Assembly: GCF_900142215.1 (NCBI RefSeq)
Contig: NZ_FRAC01000017.1
Span: 82,723 to 146,722, forward strand
Source of the DNA: Anaerocolumna jejuensis DSM 15929
Lineage (GTDB): Bacteria > Bacillota > Clostridia > Lachnospirales > Lachnospiraceae
Length of the DNA: 64,000 bases
Direction of reading: 5' to 3'
Positions 24,806 through 32,490 of this stretch are shown here, in pieces. The notes below the pieces were generated by a model. It saw only the letters and a program-made list of their open reading frames with translations. It ran no database searches and was not told the origin of the DNA. Each line of letters starts with the position of its first letter. The stretch's first letter is position 1. The translations under genes and the position numbers were made by a program.

Positions 24806-25423
24806 ATGGAGGAAATAATACAGAAAACCATTTTAAATTTACAGAGAAATAATATGGAGGGATATTTTGTTGAGAATAAGGAAGAATTACTTACACTGAT
24901 ATCCACACTGATAACAAGGGGAGAAAAGGTTGGCTGCGGGGATTCCGTTACCTTAGAGGAGACCGGGGTTTTTGAATATCTTCGAAGCGGTAATTTTGAT
25001 TTTTATGATAAACACCGACAAAGTTTAACTTCCAATGAAAAACGGGAGCTTTATATAAAAAATTTTAGTGCGGATACCTTTATAACCGGTACCAATGCCA
25101 TAACTGCTGACGGAAAATTATTTAACCTCGACGGAAATGGAAGCCGCGTTGCCCCCATGCTTTACGGACCTCAGCAGGTGATAGTTGTAGCAGGGACAAA
25201 TAAGATCGTGGAAACGGCGGAAGCTGCCATAAACCGAACAAGGCAAATCGCAGCACCCCTGGATGCGAAAAGGCTGAATAAAGATACACCATGTGTAAAG
25301 CTGGGGAAATGTATCGATTGCAGGCACAAACAGCGAATTTGCAATGACTTTGTTTTAATCTCCGGGCAATTTTTAAAAAACAGAATCAAAGTGATTCTTA
25401 TAGAAGGAGAATACGGTTATTGA
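24806..25423 (+). CDS. LUD-domain (LutC/YkgG-like) lactate-utilisation family protein
   Basis: A 205-residue cytosolic protein of the LUD (DUF162) superfamily. The NagB-like nucleotide-binding motifs are visible: 'VGCGDSVTLEETG' near 42-54 and 'FITGTNAITADGKLFNLDGNGSRVAPM' near 92-118. A cysteine cluster near the C-terminus, 'CVKLGKCIDCRHKQRICND', could hold a metal or redox site. Start ATG 24806 follows AAAGGAG with somewhat long spacing. No lutA or lutB genes are adjacent, so a role in lactate oxidation is not supported by context; stand-alone LUD proteins like this are common in Clostridia. Confidence 0.8.
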   Translation: MEEIIQKTILNLQRNNMEGYFVENKEELLTLISTLITRGEKVGCGDSVTLEETGVFEYLRSGNFDFYDKHRQSLTSNEKRELYIKNFSADTFITGTNAITADGKLFNLDGNGSRVAPMLYGPQQVIVVAGTNKIVETAEAAINRTRQIAAPLDAKRLNKDTPCVKLGKCIDCRHKQRICNDFVLISGQFLKNRIKVILIEGEYGY

Positions 25424-25441
25424 TTTTATGGAAGTTGATGT

Positions 25442-25504
25442 TGAAAAGTGGCTCCGGCAATATGAAAAGTGGCTCCGGTAATATGAAAAGTGGTTACAGA
25501 ATAA
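25442..25504 (+). repeat. Three 21-bp tandem repeats
   Basis: TGAAAAGTGGCTCCGGCAATA (25442-25462), TGAAAAGTGGCTCCGGTAATA (25463-25483) and a degenerate third unit TGAAAAGTGGTTACAGAATAA (25484-25504). The first two differ at one base. They lie between the LUD gene and the alkylation-repair operon, 78 bases before its start. Confidence 0.8.
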
Positions 25505-25581
25505 TTCCGAATTGGATATCCTGATTTGAGAAGAAAATTAACCAATGAATATGGTATAGTGATGATATCGGAGGTGATTAT

Positions 25582-26238
25582 TTGTATTTTGAATACGGTA
25601 ACGAGGAAATAGAGTTTCTGAAAAGCCGGGACAAGGTCCTTGGTGCAGCAATTGACCAAATTGGATTAATCTACCGGGAAGTTGACCGTGACCTGTTTTC
25701 TTCTGTGGTCCATCATATCATAGGGCAGCAGATTTCCACCTCTGCCCAGGCAACGATATGGCAGCGGCTTACAAACAGCCTTGAGGATATCAATGCCGAT
25801 ACCATATGTACGCTGGAACTTAATGAGCTGCAAAAGTTCGGAATGACTTATAAGAAAGCCGGATATATTAAGGACTTCGCGGAAAAAGTAAGAAATAAGG
25901 AATTTGACATAGAGATGCTTAACAGGCTGCCCGATCAGGAGGTCGTGAAGGAGCTTTCTGCTCTGAAGGGTATTGGAGTGTGGACTGCGGAAATGCTTAT
26001 GACCTTTAGTATGCAGCGTCCGGATATTGTCAGCTTCGGAGACCTTGCCATTCACCGCGGAATGCGGATGCTGTACCATCATAAAACCATTGACAGGGAA
26101 AAGTTCGAAAAATATAAAAGGCGTTATTCACCCTATGGGACAGTAGCCAGTCTTTACCTCTGGGCAATAGCCGGAGGAGCAATTACCGGAATGCGTGATT
26201 ATGCACCCAGGAAGAAAAAAGGGGAGGCAAAGAAATGA
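25582..26238 (+). CDS. DNA-3-methyladenine glycosylase (AlkA-like, HhH-GPD)
   Basis: A 218-residue base-excision glycosylase that removes alkylated purines. The helix-hairpin-helix is at about 126-140 ('LSALKGIGVWTAEMLM') and the catalytic Asp at about 154 ('IVSFGDLAIHRGM'), the standard HhH-GPD arrangement. It lacks the N-terminal TBP-like domain of E. coli AlkA, as do other short clostridial forms. The start is TTG 25582 behind GGAGGTGAT. The stop overlaps the ada start by four bases, so it leads a three-gene alkylation-repair operon. Confidence 0.9.
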   Translation: MYFEYGNEEIEFLKSRDKVLGAAIDQIGLIYREVDRDLFSSVVHHIIGQQISTSAQATIWQRLTNSLEDINADTICTLELNELQKFGMTYKKAGYIKDFAEKVRNKEFDIEMLNRLPDQEVVKELSALKGIGVWTAEMLMTFSMQRPDIVSFGDLAIHRGMRMLYHHKTIDREKFEKYKRRYSPYGTVASLYLWAIAGGAITGMRDYAPRKKKGEAKK

Positions 26239-26813
26239 TACCGAAAGATATAGCGGCAGATAAAATGACACCGGAGGAAATGTGGAAAGCGGTATCTGAA
26301 AATGACGCATCCTATGACGGCCTGTTTTTTTATGCAGTGAGGTCCACAGGAATCTATTGCCGCCCCTCATGCAAATCGAAAGTTCCCAAACGGGAAAATG
26401 TTTGTTTTTTTGATACCGCAGAAGGAGCAAGAACAGCCGGTTTTCGGCCCTGCAAGCGGTGCAGGAGCGACCTGGCAGAGTATCAGCCCATCAGGGAAAT
26501 TGCAGATAAGGCAAAGCAGCTGCTGGACGATTCTTTTCGCAGGAGCTGTGAATGGAACCGGGAGCTGAGGCAGCTTGGAGTATCAAAACGCCGTATGGCA
26601 GAAATCTTTAAGGAGGAATACGGTGTTACACTGTCTGAATATGTGGGCAGTCTGCGCCTTAAGGAAGCAAAGCGGCTGCTTTCTGATACCGGAGAAGAAA
26701 TAATTGACATTGCATATTCCACCGGCTTTGGCGGAGTATCCTCCTTTTACCGCTTTTTTAAGAATGAAACGGGCTTATCTCCGGCAGCTTACAGAAAGGA
26801 GCATTGTGTATGA
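26235..26813 (+). CDS. Ada-type methylphosphotriester sensor and AraC-like activator (AdaA)
   Basis: A 192-residue regulator. The N-terminal Ada zinc domain has its four cysteines at about 42, 46, 73 and 76 ('YCRPSC' and 'RPCKRC'). In characterised homologues the first of these accepts a methyl group from DNA phosphotriesters, which converts the protein into an activator. The C-terminal AraC domain (about 95-190) ends 'GFGGVSSFYRFFKNETGLSPAAYRK'. The O6-methylguanine transferase domain of E. coli Ada is absent and is supplied by the next gene, as in Bacillus adaA/adaB. It probably activates its own operon under methylation stress. Confidence 0.9.
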   Translation: MIPKDIAADKMTPEEMWKAVSENDASYDGLFFYAVRSTGIYCRPSCKSKVPKRENVCFFDTAEGARTAGFRPCKRCRSDLAEYQPIREIADKAKQLLDDSFRRSCEWNRELRQLGVSKRRMAEIFKEEYGVTLSEYVGSLRLKEAKRLLSDTGEEIIDIAYSTGFGGVSSFYRFFKNETGLSPAAYRKEHCV

Positions 26814-27274
26814 GCAGATACGCTTTCTATGATTTTGAATTTGGAATTTTAAAAATTGGATATAGCGAGACAGCAATCACCTATTTAAAGCGGGCGGAGA
26901 AAATAGATGCTGACAATGAACCTTCTGCCCTTTCAGACAGGGCCTTTGATGAAGTATGCGCGTATCTTAAAGGCACCCGAAGGACCTTTGACTTTCCATA
27001 TGAGCTAAAGGGTACTGAATTTCAGAAAAAAGTATGGAAGGCGCTCCTTCAGATTCCCTACGGAGAAACCCGTACATATAAGCAGATAGCGGAAGAGGCA
27101 GGCAGTCCGAAAGGAAGCCGTGCAATAGGGATGGCAAATAATAAAAACCCTGTTACCATTGCCGTACCATGCCATCGGGTAATCGGGACAGACGGCCGTC
27201 TGGTTGGCTATGCAGGCGGCCTTGAGATGAAAAAATTCCTGTTGGAGCTGGAGCAAAGCGGAAAGATTAGTTAG
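26810..27274 (+). CDS. ogt: Methylated-DNA-[protein]-cysteine S-methyltransferase
   Basis: A 154-residue suicide repair enzyme that takes the alkyl group from O6-alkylguanine. The active-site motif 'AVPCHRVIG' puts the acceptor Cys at about 121, preceded by the DNA-binding segment 'PKGSRAIGMANNKNP' with the Arg finger. I use ATG 26810 (ATGA overlap with the ada stop, AAAGGA 9 bases upstream) rather than the TTG two codons earlier. Last gene of the alkA-ada-ogt unit. It could equally be named adaB. Confidence 0.93.
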   Translation: MSRYAFYDFEFGILKIGYSETAITYLKRAEKIDADNEPSALSDRAFDEVCAYLKGTRRTFDFPYELKGTEFQKKVWKALLQIPYGETRTYKQIAEEAGSPKGSRAIGMANNKNPVTIAVPCHRVIGTDGRLVGYAGGLEMKKFLLELEQSGKIS

Positions 27275-27316
27275 GATAGGGGGGAGTTTGAAAAAGCATA
27301 CATTATTCAAATTTTT

Positions 27317-27356
27317 TATTTAAACAGTATCACAAGCAAGTCTGTGATATACTTTG
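27317..27356 (+). repeat. Family A repeat relative upstream of the acetyltransferase gene
   Basis: 'TATTTAAACAGTATCACAAGCA...TCTGTGATATACTTTGG' keeps the linker and second palindrome of family A (TATTTAAGCAGTATCGCAAGC...GCGATATGC) with compensating changes: GTATCACA pairs with TGTGATAT. Confidence 0.6.
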
Positions 27357-27411
27357 GAAAAAATGATAATTCTATCAGGTGGAATATATAGGATTTTAGT
27401 GGAGGGTTTAA

Positions 27412-27858
27412 ATGGTTATCAGGAAATATAAGGCCGCAGATTGCCGGGAAATGGCGGAACTTTTCTATAATACGGTCCATGGGGTCAATGCCAGGGACTA
27501 TACGGAAGAACAGCTTAATGCATGGGCTTCGGGACAGGTAAATACGGATGCCTGGAACCGTTCGTTTTCGGAGAATTACACGCTTGTTGCGCTGGAAAAG
27601 GACAGATTAATTGGCTTTGGTGACATTGATAAAACCGGTTATCTGGACCATCTCTTTGTCCACAAGGATTTTCAGAGTCAGGGAGTGGCAACAATACTCT
27701 GCGACGAACTTGAAAAACATTTCCCAGTCAGCTGCATCACAACACATGCATCCATCACCGCAAAGCCTTTTTTTGAAGCCAGAGGCTATCGTGTACTCCG
27801 TGAACAGCAGGTGACACGCAATGGTGTAATCCTCACTAATTATGTGATGGAGAAATAA
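27412..27858 (+). CDS. GNAT-family N-acetyltransferase
   Basis: A 148-residue single-domain acetyltransferase. The fold order is visible: 'MVIRKYKAADCREMAELFYNTVH' opening, 'LVALEKDRLIGFGDID' beta strands, and the acetyl-CoA pyrophosphate loop 'LFVHKDFQSQGVATILCDEL' (Q-x-x-G-x-A form) at about 81-100. The substrate cannot be told from the sequence; similar proteins are often annotated as YafP/PhnO-like. RBS GGAGGG lies 9 bases before ATG. It is followed by a methyltransferase gene on the same strand. Confidence 0.85.
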   Translation: MVIRKYKAADCREMAELFYNTVHGVNARDYTEEQLNAWASGQVNTDAWNRSFSENYTLVALEKDRLIGFGDIDKTGYLDHLFVHKDFQSQGVATILCDELEKHFPVSCITTHASITAKPFFEARGYRVLREQQVTRNGVILTNYVMEK

Positions 27859-27911
27859 ATAATTATTTAATACTTAAGTCTGTCATGGTAGCAAGGGGGA
27901 ATTATAATTAT

Positions 27912-28769
27912 ATGTATCAGAGAATTTTAGAGTTTTTAAAAGAGAAACCGGCATTATACACACCAGGTACTGCTCCGTTTTGGAATGATCCTCATATTTC
28001 GAAGGGAATGCTTGAGGCACATCTGGCTCCTGATGTGGATGGGGCTTCCAGAAAGCACGGCTTTATTAAAGAATCGGTGGGTTGGATAGCGGACAGCTTT
28101 GCGCCCTATTCCGAAAGAGCCCTGCTTGATCTTGGATGCGGTCCTGGGATTTATACCCAGTTATTCAGCAAAGCCGGGTTTGCCGTTACCGGAATTGATT
28201 TTTCGGAACGTTCCATTGAATATGCCTCTCAACAGGCGGCAGCTGCCGGATTGCCAGTACATTACCGGTGTGGAAATTACCTGGAAATCCATGAACAGGA
28301 CGCTTTCGATGTGGTTACACTGATATATTGCGACTTTGGCGTATTGGCACCGGCAGACCGAAAGTCTTTGCTTCTTAAAATCAGAAAAGCCCTTAAAAAC
28401 GGCGGGACATTAATTTTAGATGCCTGGACAAAGGGTTACCTGAAGAACTTTTCCGAAGGACGAAATGTCGATTATTGTGATAATGGCTTCTGGAGTGAAA
28501 ACCCATATATGTGCATCCAAAGCAACTATCTTTACCCGGATACGGGTAATTACCCGGACACGGCTAATTATCTGGAACAGTACATTGTTGCAACAGAGGA
28601 TGCCTGCCAATGCTATAACAATTGGAATCAGATCTATACCATGCAGTCTCTGAAAGAGGAATTGGCTGAGGCCGGCTTTAGCAGTATTGTTTTTTATGAC
28701 AATGTTGCAGGTAAGCCTTATACCGGTTTAGGTGATACGATTTGTGCGGCTGCAAAGAAATCCCAGTAA
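27912..28769 (+). CDS. Class I SAM-dependent methyltransferase
   Basis: A 285-residue cytosolic protein with a Rossmann methyltransferase domain. Motif I is 'ALLDLGCGPGIYTQLFSKAG' (about 83-102), motif II acidic residue follows in 'VTGIDFSERSIEYA', and a post-II 'FDVVTLIYCDFGVL' is present. An N-terminal cap of about 70 residues precedes it. Start ATG 27912 is preceded by AAGGGGG at a slightly long distance; an upstream ATG at 27885 is also in frame. The substrate is unknown, possibly a small molecule. The next gene downstream, an ABC-F protein, has its own promoter and leader. Confidence 0.82.
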   Translation: MYQRILEFLKEKPALYTPGTAPFWNDPHISKGMLEAHLAPDVDGASRKHGFIKESVGWIADSFAPYSERALLDLGCGPGIYTQLFSKAGFAVTGIDFSERSIEYASQQAAAAGLPVHYRCGNYLEIHEQDAFDVVTLIYCDFGVLAPADRKSLLLKIRKALKNGGTLILDAWTKGYLKNFSEGRNVDYCDNGFWSENPYMCIQSNYLYPDTGNYPDTANYLEQYIVATEDACQCYNNWNQIYTMQSLKEELAEAGFSSIVFYDNVAGKPYTGLGDTICAAAKKSQ

Positions 28770-28790
28770 GCAGAATGAGCTGGGCCAATG

Positions 28791-28819
28791 TTGACAAATG
28801 CCAGCTATCGTGCTATCAT
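28791..28819 (+). promoter_or_regulatory. Promoter of the ABC-F leader transcript
   Basis: TTGACA (28791-28796), 17 bases, TATCAT (28814-28819), with TGC before the -10 box. It predicts a transcript from about 28826 with a 5' leader of about 495 nt ahead of the ABC-F gene. Confidence 0.7.
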
Positions 28820-28853
28820 AAGGTCGCATGATATGCAATAAAGGAGATAAGCC

Positions 28854-28946
28854 ATGAGCTTTTATATAACAGATCAACTGACAAGGAAAACCAGCTCTGT
28901 ACAATTCAAACCGATGAAACGTTGTACAGAGCTTAGCAAATCCTGA
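28854..28946 (+). CDS. Putative 30-residue leader peptide of the ABC-F gene
   Basis: A small open frame starts at ATG 28854 with an excellent SD (AAGGAG 28841-28846) and stops at TGA 28944-28946. The peptide begins 'MSFYITDQLTRKTSS' and ends 'CTELSKS'. Its codons overlap the first hairpin of the leader, so ribosome position on it would decide which RNA structure forms. This is the design of antibiotic-responsive leaders such as ermC and several ABC-F resistance genes. I do not recognise the peptide itself. That it is translated and acts as a sensor is inference from SD, overlap and context. Confidence 0.6.
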   Translation: MSFYITDQLTRKTSSVQFKPMKRCTELSKS

Positions 28947-28966
28947 GGGATTTATAGATTCATCGG
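28893..28966 (+). promoter_or_regulatory. Attenuator-like alternative hairpins in the ABC-F leader
   Basis: AGCTCTGTACAA (28893-28904) pairs perfectly with TTGTACAGAGCT (28922-28933). The loop of that hairpin holds CCGATGAA (28911-28918), which is exactly complementary to TTCATCGG at 28959-28966. The two pairings compete sterically. The first hairpin lies inside the leader peptide frame. Confidence 0.65.
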
Positions 28967-28988
28967 AAATTAGGGTAGTAAATTAGGT

Positions 28989-29016
28989 CAGCCATGGAAA
29001 ATGGCGTCTGGTTTTT
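28989..29016 (+). terminator. First terminator-like hairpin of the ABC-F leader
   Basis: GCCAT (28991-28995) and ATGGC (29001-29005) with weak outer pairing (CAG/CTGG), followed by a T6 run at 29012-29017. The stem is short, which suits a conditional terminator. Confidence 0.5.
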
Positions 29017-29048
29017 TACTCTTATTTCCGTTGGTATTTGGTGCATAT

Positions 29049-29083
29049 AAGGCTATGGACAATGTTTTAGTCCATAGCCTTTT
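29049..29083 (+). terminator. Second terminator-like hairpin of the ABC-F leader
   Basis: AAGGCTATGGAC (29049-29060) and GTCCATAGCCTT (29070-29081) form a perfect 12-bp stem; it is followed only by TTGC, so termination may be partial. Confidence 0.6.
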
Positions 29084-29117
29084 GCTATATATAGGAGCCA
29101 TCAGATTAGGCTGCTCA

Positions 29118-29162
29118 GCAGAAGGCGGATACAGTATTTGTATCCTTGCTTTCTGCTTTTTT
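29118..29162 (+). terminator. Third terminator-like hairpin of the ABC-F leader
   Basis: GCAGAAGGCGGATAC (29118-29132) pairs with GTATCCTTGCTTTCTGC (29140-29156), followed by T6 (29157-29162). It lies about 160 bases before the ABC-F start codon. No sequence between it and the gene looks like another promoter of consensus quality. Confidence 0.75.
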
Positions 29163-29321
29163 ATTTGCCGGCAAGGGTGTCAGCTTGAGGAAAAAGTATC
29201 AAAAAGCAGAGCTTTGGCTGAAGATGAGAACCAGGAAAAGAACCAGGAAAAAGGACTAGGAAAAAGAGCCTGGAAAGAGAACTGGGAATGAAAGCCTGGA
29301 GAAGAAAGGATTGTTGAAATT

Positions 29322-30857
29322 ATGAGTTTATTGGAAATTACGGAATTATCACATTCATTTGGCGATAACCTGCTTTTTAAAGACGCAGAGTTATCCTTAA
29401 ACAAAGGGGAACATATAGGTGTTGTCGGTCAGAATGGGACCGGAAAAAGCACTCTTATAAAAATATGCACCGAACAGATCATACCGGATACAGGCAGAGT
29501 GGTCTGGCAGCCTAAAGTCACCATTGGCTATCTGGACCAGTATGCGCAGATAGAGAAGAGCATAATAATGAAAGACTTTTTGAAATCGGCGTTTCTTGAT
29601 TTATATGCAATGGAGGATAAAATGAACGGGCTTTACACAAGGGCCGCCGGGGGAGAAACGGAGGTTCTGGGACTGGCAGCCAAGTATCAGGAACAACTGG
29701 AAGCAAATAATTTTTATTCCATTGACCTTTTAATCGAGCAGATAGCAGAAGGCTTGGGGCTGCTCTCCATTGGTTTGAAGCGCCCTATTGAAGAAATGAG
29801 CGGAGGACAGCGTGCCAAGGTCATATTGGCAAAATTACTGCTGGAAAAACCGGATGTGCTGCTTCTGGATGAGCCAACAAATTTTCTGGATAAGGAACAT
29901 GTCACATGGCTTGCCGGGTACCTTTCCAACCTTGAAAATGCCTTCATGGTGGTCTCTCACGACTATGCTTTTCTGGAAAAAATCGCAACCCGCATCTGTG
30001 ATATTGATAATGACAGGATTACAAAATATTTCGGCACATACTCGGAATTTCTGAAAAAGAAAACACTTTTGCGGGAGGACTATGTCAGACAGTACTCTGC
30101 ACAGCAAAGGGAAATCAAAAAGACGGAAGAATTTATCCGTAAGAATATTGCGGGCCGTAAATCAAAGATGGCCAGGGGCAGGCAAAAGCAGCTGGACCGG
30201 TTGGATAGAATAGAGACACTGGACCAAAAAGAGATTAAACCAGTATTTAACTTTACAGGACTTCCTTTATCAGCAGCGGAGCATTTGAATGTTAAGCATC
30301 TGTCCGTGGGGTATTACTATCCGGTTTTGTCAGACCTTAATTTTTCTATTACGGGCGGGCAAAAGATTGTTATTACAGGCTTTAATGGCATTGGAAAAAC
30401 CACACTGCTGAAAACTCTGGTACAGCAAATCCCGGCTTTGCAGGGAGGTTTTTTCTTCTCTGAACAGGTGGTACCCGGCTATTTCGAACAGGACCTGGCG
30501 TGGGAGGACGGAACCAGAACACCGATTCAGATTATCTCCGATGCCTATCCTTCCCTTTTGTTAAAAGAGGCCCGGCAGCACCTTGCCCGCTGCGGTATTT
30601 TAAGCAAGCATGCCATGCAGGAAATAGGGACATTAAGCGGCGGAGAACAGGCAAAGGTCAAAATGTGCCTGCTCACCATGAAGCCCTGTAATTTTCTGAT
30701 AATGGATGAACCGACTAACCACCTGGATATACAGGCAAAGGATTCTTTAAAGAGTGCTTTGTCTGGGTTCCCAGGCACGGTATTGCTGGTTTCCCATGAG
30801 GAAGCCTTTTACCGGGACTGGGTACAGCGGGTCATTAACATTGAAAAGTCATTATGA
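29322..30857 (+). CDS. ABC-F family ATPase, possible ribosome-protection factor
   Basis: A 511-residue soluble protein with two ABC ATPase domains and no membrane segment. Domain 1 has Walker A 'GQNGTGKST' (about 36-44), signature 'MSGGQRAK' and Walker B 'DVLLLDEPTNFLD'. Domain 2 has 'GFNGIGKTT', 'LSGGEQAK' and 'FLIMDEPTNHLD'. Between them is the basic helical linker (P-site tRNA interaction motif) containing 'EEFIRKNIAGRKSKMARGR'. ABC-F proteins bind the ribosomal E site; some displace antibiotics, others help translation. Sequence alone does not settle which. The elaborate leader upstream and the efflux-pump remnant downstream favour an antibiotic-protection role, which is inference. Confidence 0.85.
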   Translation: MSLLEITELSHSFGDNLLFKDAELSLNKGEHIGVVGQNGTGKSTLIKICTEQIIPDTGRVVWQPKVTIGYLDQYAQIEKSIIMKDFLKSAFLDLYAMEDKMNGLYTRAAGGETEVLGLAAKYQEQLEANNFYSIDLLIEQIAEGLGLLSIGLKRPIEEMSGGQRAKVILAKLLLEKPDVLLLDEPTNFLDKEHVTWLAGYLSNLENAFMVVSHDYAFLEKIATRICDIDNDRITKYFGTYSEFLKKKTLLREDYVRQYSAQQREIKKTEEFIRKNIAGRKSKMARGRQKQLDRLDRIETLDQKEIKPVFNFTGLPLSAAEHLNVKHLSVGYYYPVLSDLNFSITGGQKIVITGFNGIGKTTLLKTLVQQIPALQGGFFFSEQVVPGYFEQDLAWEDGTRTPIQIISDAYPSLLLKEARQHLARCGILSKHAMQEIGTLSGGEQAKVKMCLLTMKPCNFLIMDEPTNHLDIQAKDSLKSALSGFPGTVLLVSHEEAFYRDWVQRVINIEKSL

Positions 30858-30947
30858 AGAAATATTTTATCAACAAATAATTCCAGCCGTACTGTGCTAA
30901 TAGCATTCCAGCCCAGTAATTTTTCCATAGAAAGAGTATTTTTTCCA

Positions 30948-31283
30948 ATGGTAGTGCGGATAGCAGGAGCAGAAAATCTTGACCGGCTGATGTCCTGTCA
31001 TGAGCGACTCCTATGTAGGGTTTGATAAAATGCAGATAGCGCAGTCCAGTGTCTCCACGCGTATCGTTCAAAATATTGTGGGGCATTTGGCTACGCTATC
31101 CTGGCAACGGTCGTAAGCAGCTTTTTACATAGAAAAACAATGACAACAAAGACATTTAATACTATTTCAAAGACTTATCACGCAGGGTTTATTACAAGCT
31201 TGATTTTCACCGCAGTCAGCATCATCCCGGCTCTCTTTCTGACTAATAAGTTTGGAGAAAGGCCGGTTCCCAAGGTACAGTGA
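30948..31283 (+). pseudogene. Remnant of a DHA2-type MFS efflux transporter
   Basis: Pieces of an EmrB/QacA-like protein in changing frames. At 30948, 'MVVRIAGAENLDRLMSC' resembles the TM4-TM5 region ('..RIAGPENLGRVMS..'). At about 31003, 'SDSYVGFDKMQIAQSSVSTRIVQN' resembles the late conserved block, then after a frameshift near 31080 'AFGYAILATVVSSFLHRK' and the last helix 'AGFITSLIFTAVSIIPALFLTNKFG' up to TGA 31281-31283. Most of the gene is deleted between the first and second pieces. It is clearly broken. It sits between the ABC-F gene and a divergent HTH regulator, as expected for an old drug-resistance cassette. Confidence 0.65.
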
Positions 31284-31324
31284 TGATATGTTATCCGGCA
31301 GTTACTACAGTGCCTGAGCCTAAC

Positions 31325-32383
31325 TCAGCATTTTGCATGGTATTGTTCAAGCAGCTGCTGAAATTCTTCATTAGAGTGAAGGAACTCATAATCAGGGCTG
31401 TTCTCCAGCTCAGAAAGAATTGATGTCAGCATTTGAGCACCAAAATTTCCCTGGTCTTCTTTGAAGCCGATATGACAGTACAAGGGTGATTTTTGGAGTT
31501 CCCAGGGGATTAGCATTGCTGCAAGCATAGATTTTAACAGGGGAATACACTCCTGAACATTCTTTTGTGCAACAGAAAGCTCGAACAGAGCGACAAAAGA
31601 ATTATAGCCCCATAAATCAAACAATATTGAGAACTTCTGGTAAAGCTCTGCCAGATGTGAAGCATCCTTGTAATTAGCTGTCTTCAGTTCAACATCTAAC
31701 AGGCTCATTAAAGTAGTCTGAACTTTATTGATGCCATCAAGCAATTCACGCTCCAGAATATCCTGAGCTTCCGTAAATTTTCCCTGCTGCTTCAAAAGCT
31801 TACCCTGAAGCTGCTTTTTATCAAAATCAGGTTTTTCCGGTAATAAATCCATCATTTCCTGTGCTTTGTCAAACTCCATCCCGTTCAGGTATGTTAGAGC
31901 CAGCATATAAATAGATTTGTTCTGAACCCGGTCATCGCCGCTTTTAGCAGCACGTTCGTAAAGGGCGGTAATTTTCTTTTCGTAAAAATCCTTATCAGTG
32001 ACACTTGTTCCATACAGACGCAAGGCACCTTCCAGTACCAGTGCGGTCGTATGAATCAGTAAACCACAATTAGGATATTCCTGTATTTTTTCGATTCCCA
32101 TTGTAAAGCCGCTGTCATAGTCCTTTTTACGTATAGTGTCCACTATTTCATTGCAAAAGTAGTCTACTTCCTGTTTCGACAGCCCTTCGTTAAAACAAAG
32201 CAAGGTATTCAGGTCAACCCTTAGCAGCCTGGCCAGCGCAGGCAGCAGTAAAATATCCGGATAAGTACTTCCTTTCTCCCACTTGTTTACAGCAGGTGTT
32301 GACACACCAAGATACTCTGCAATCTGCTCCTGGGTAAGTCCTATTTCCTTCCTTTTTTCCCGCATAATCATATACATTGGCAT
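31325..32383 (-). CDS. XRE-family HTH regulator with helical-repeat C-terminal domain
   Basis: A 352-residue protein. An XRE helix-turn-helix occupies about residues 6-60 ('RKEIGLTQEQIAEYLGVSTPAVNKWEKGSTYPDILLLPALARLL'). The rest is helical with TPR-like stretches ('AKSGDDRVQNKSIYMLALTYLNGMEFDKAQEMMDLLPEKP'). This architecture is common for regulators in Clostridia, often next to ABC transporters or efflux genes, and may sense a peptide or small molecule. Start ATG 32383 is chosen for AGGAG 9 bases upstream; the longer frame to 32467 lacks an RBS. The target is unknown; the adjacent decayed MFS gene could have been one. Confidence 0.8.
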   Translation of the reverse strand: MPMYMIMREKRKEIGLTQEQIAEYLGVSTPAVNKWEKGSTYPDILLLPALARLLRVDLNTLLCFNEGLSKQEVDYFCNEIVDTIRKKDYDSGFTMGIEKIQEYPNCGLLIHTTALVLEGALRLYGTSVTDKDFYEKKITALYERAAKSGDDRVQNKSIYMLALTYLNGMEFDKAQEMMDLLPEKPDFDKKQLQGKLLKQQGKFTEAQDILERELLDGINKVQTTLMSLLDVELKTANYKDASHLAELYQKFSILFDLWGYNSFVALFELSVAQKNVQECIPLLKSMLAAMLIPWELQKSPLYCHIGFKEDQGNFGAQMLTSILSELENSPDYEFLHSNEEFQQLLEQYHAKC

Positions 32384-32490
32384 AATTATCATCTCCTGAT
32401 TTAATAGTATTAACATCTTTCTATAAGAACATTTTATCAGAGGTATCCGGCTTCCACAATTGAGCATTTATTAAACAGAAGGAGAAAAAA

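Noticed and set aside
24672..25504. CRISPR-like array in the region of tandem repeats
   Set aside because: Repeats are directly adjacent without unique spacers and no cas gene is present in the window.
28803..28838. Possible further family A repeat (TATCGTGC ... GCATGATATGCA)
   Set aside because: The resemblance is weak and the bases are already accounted for by a consensus promoter (-10 at 28814-28819) and the uORF SD.
29001..29291. A 96-codon frame before the ABC-F gene with a hydrophobic start
   Set aside because: It runs through two strong terminator hairpins, has a TTG start without RBS and a low-complexity Glu/Lys/Asn end; better explained as leader RNA.
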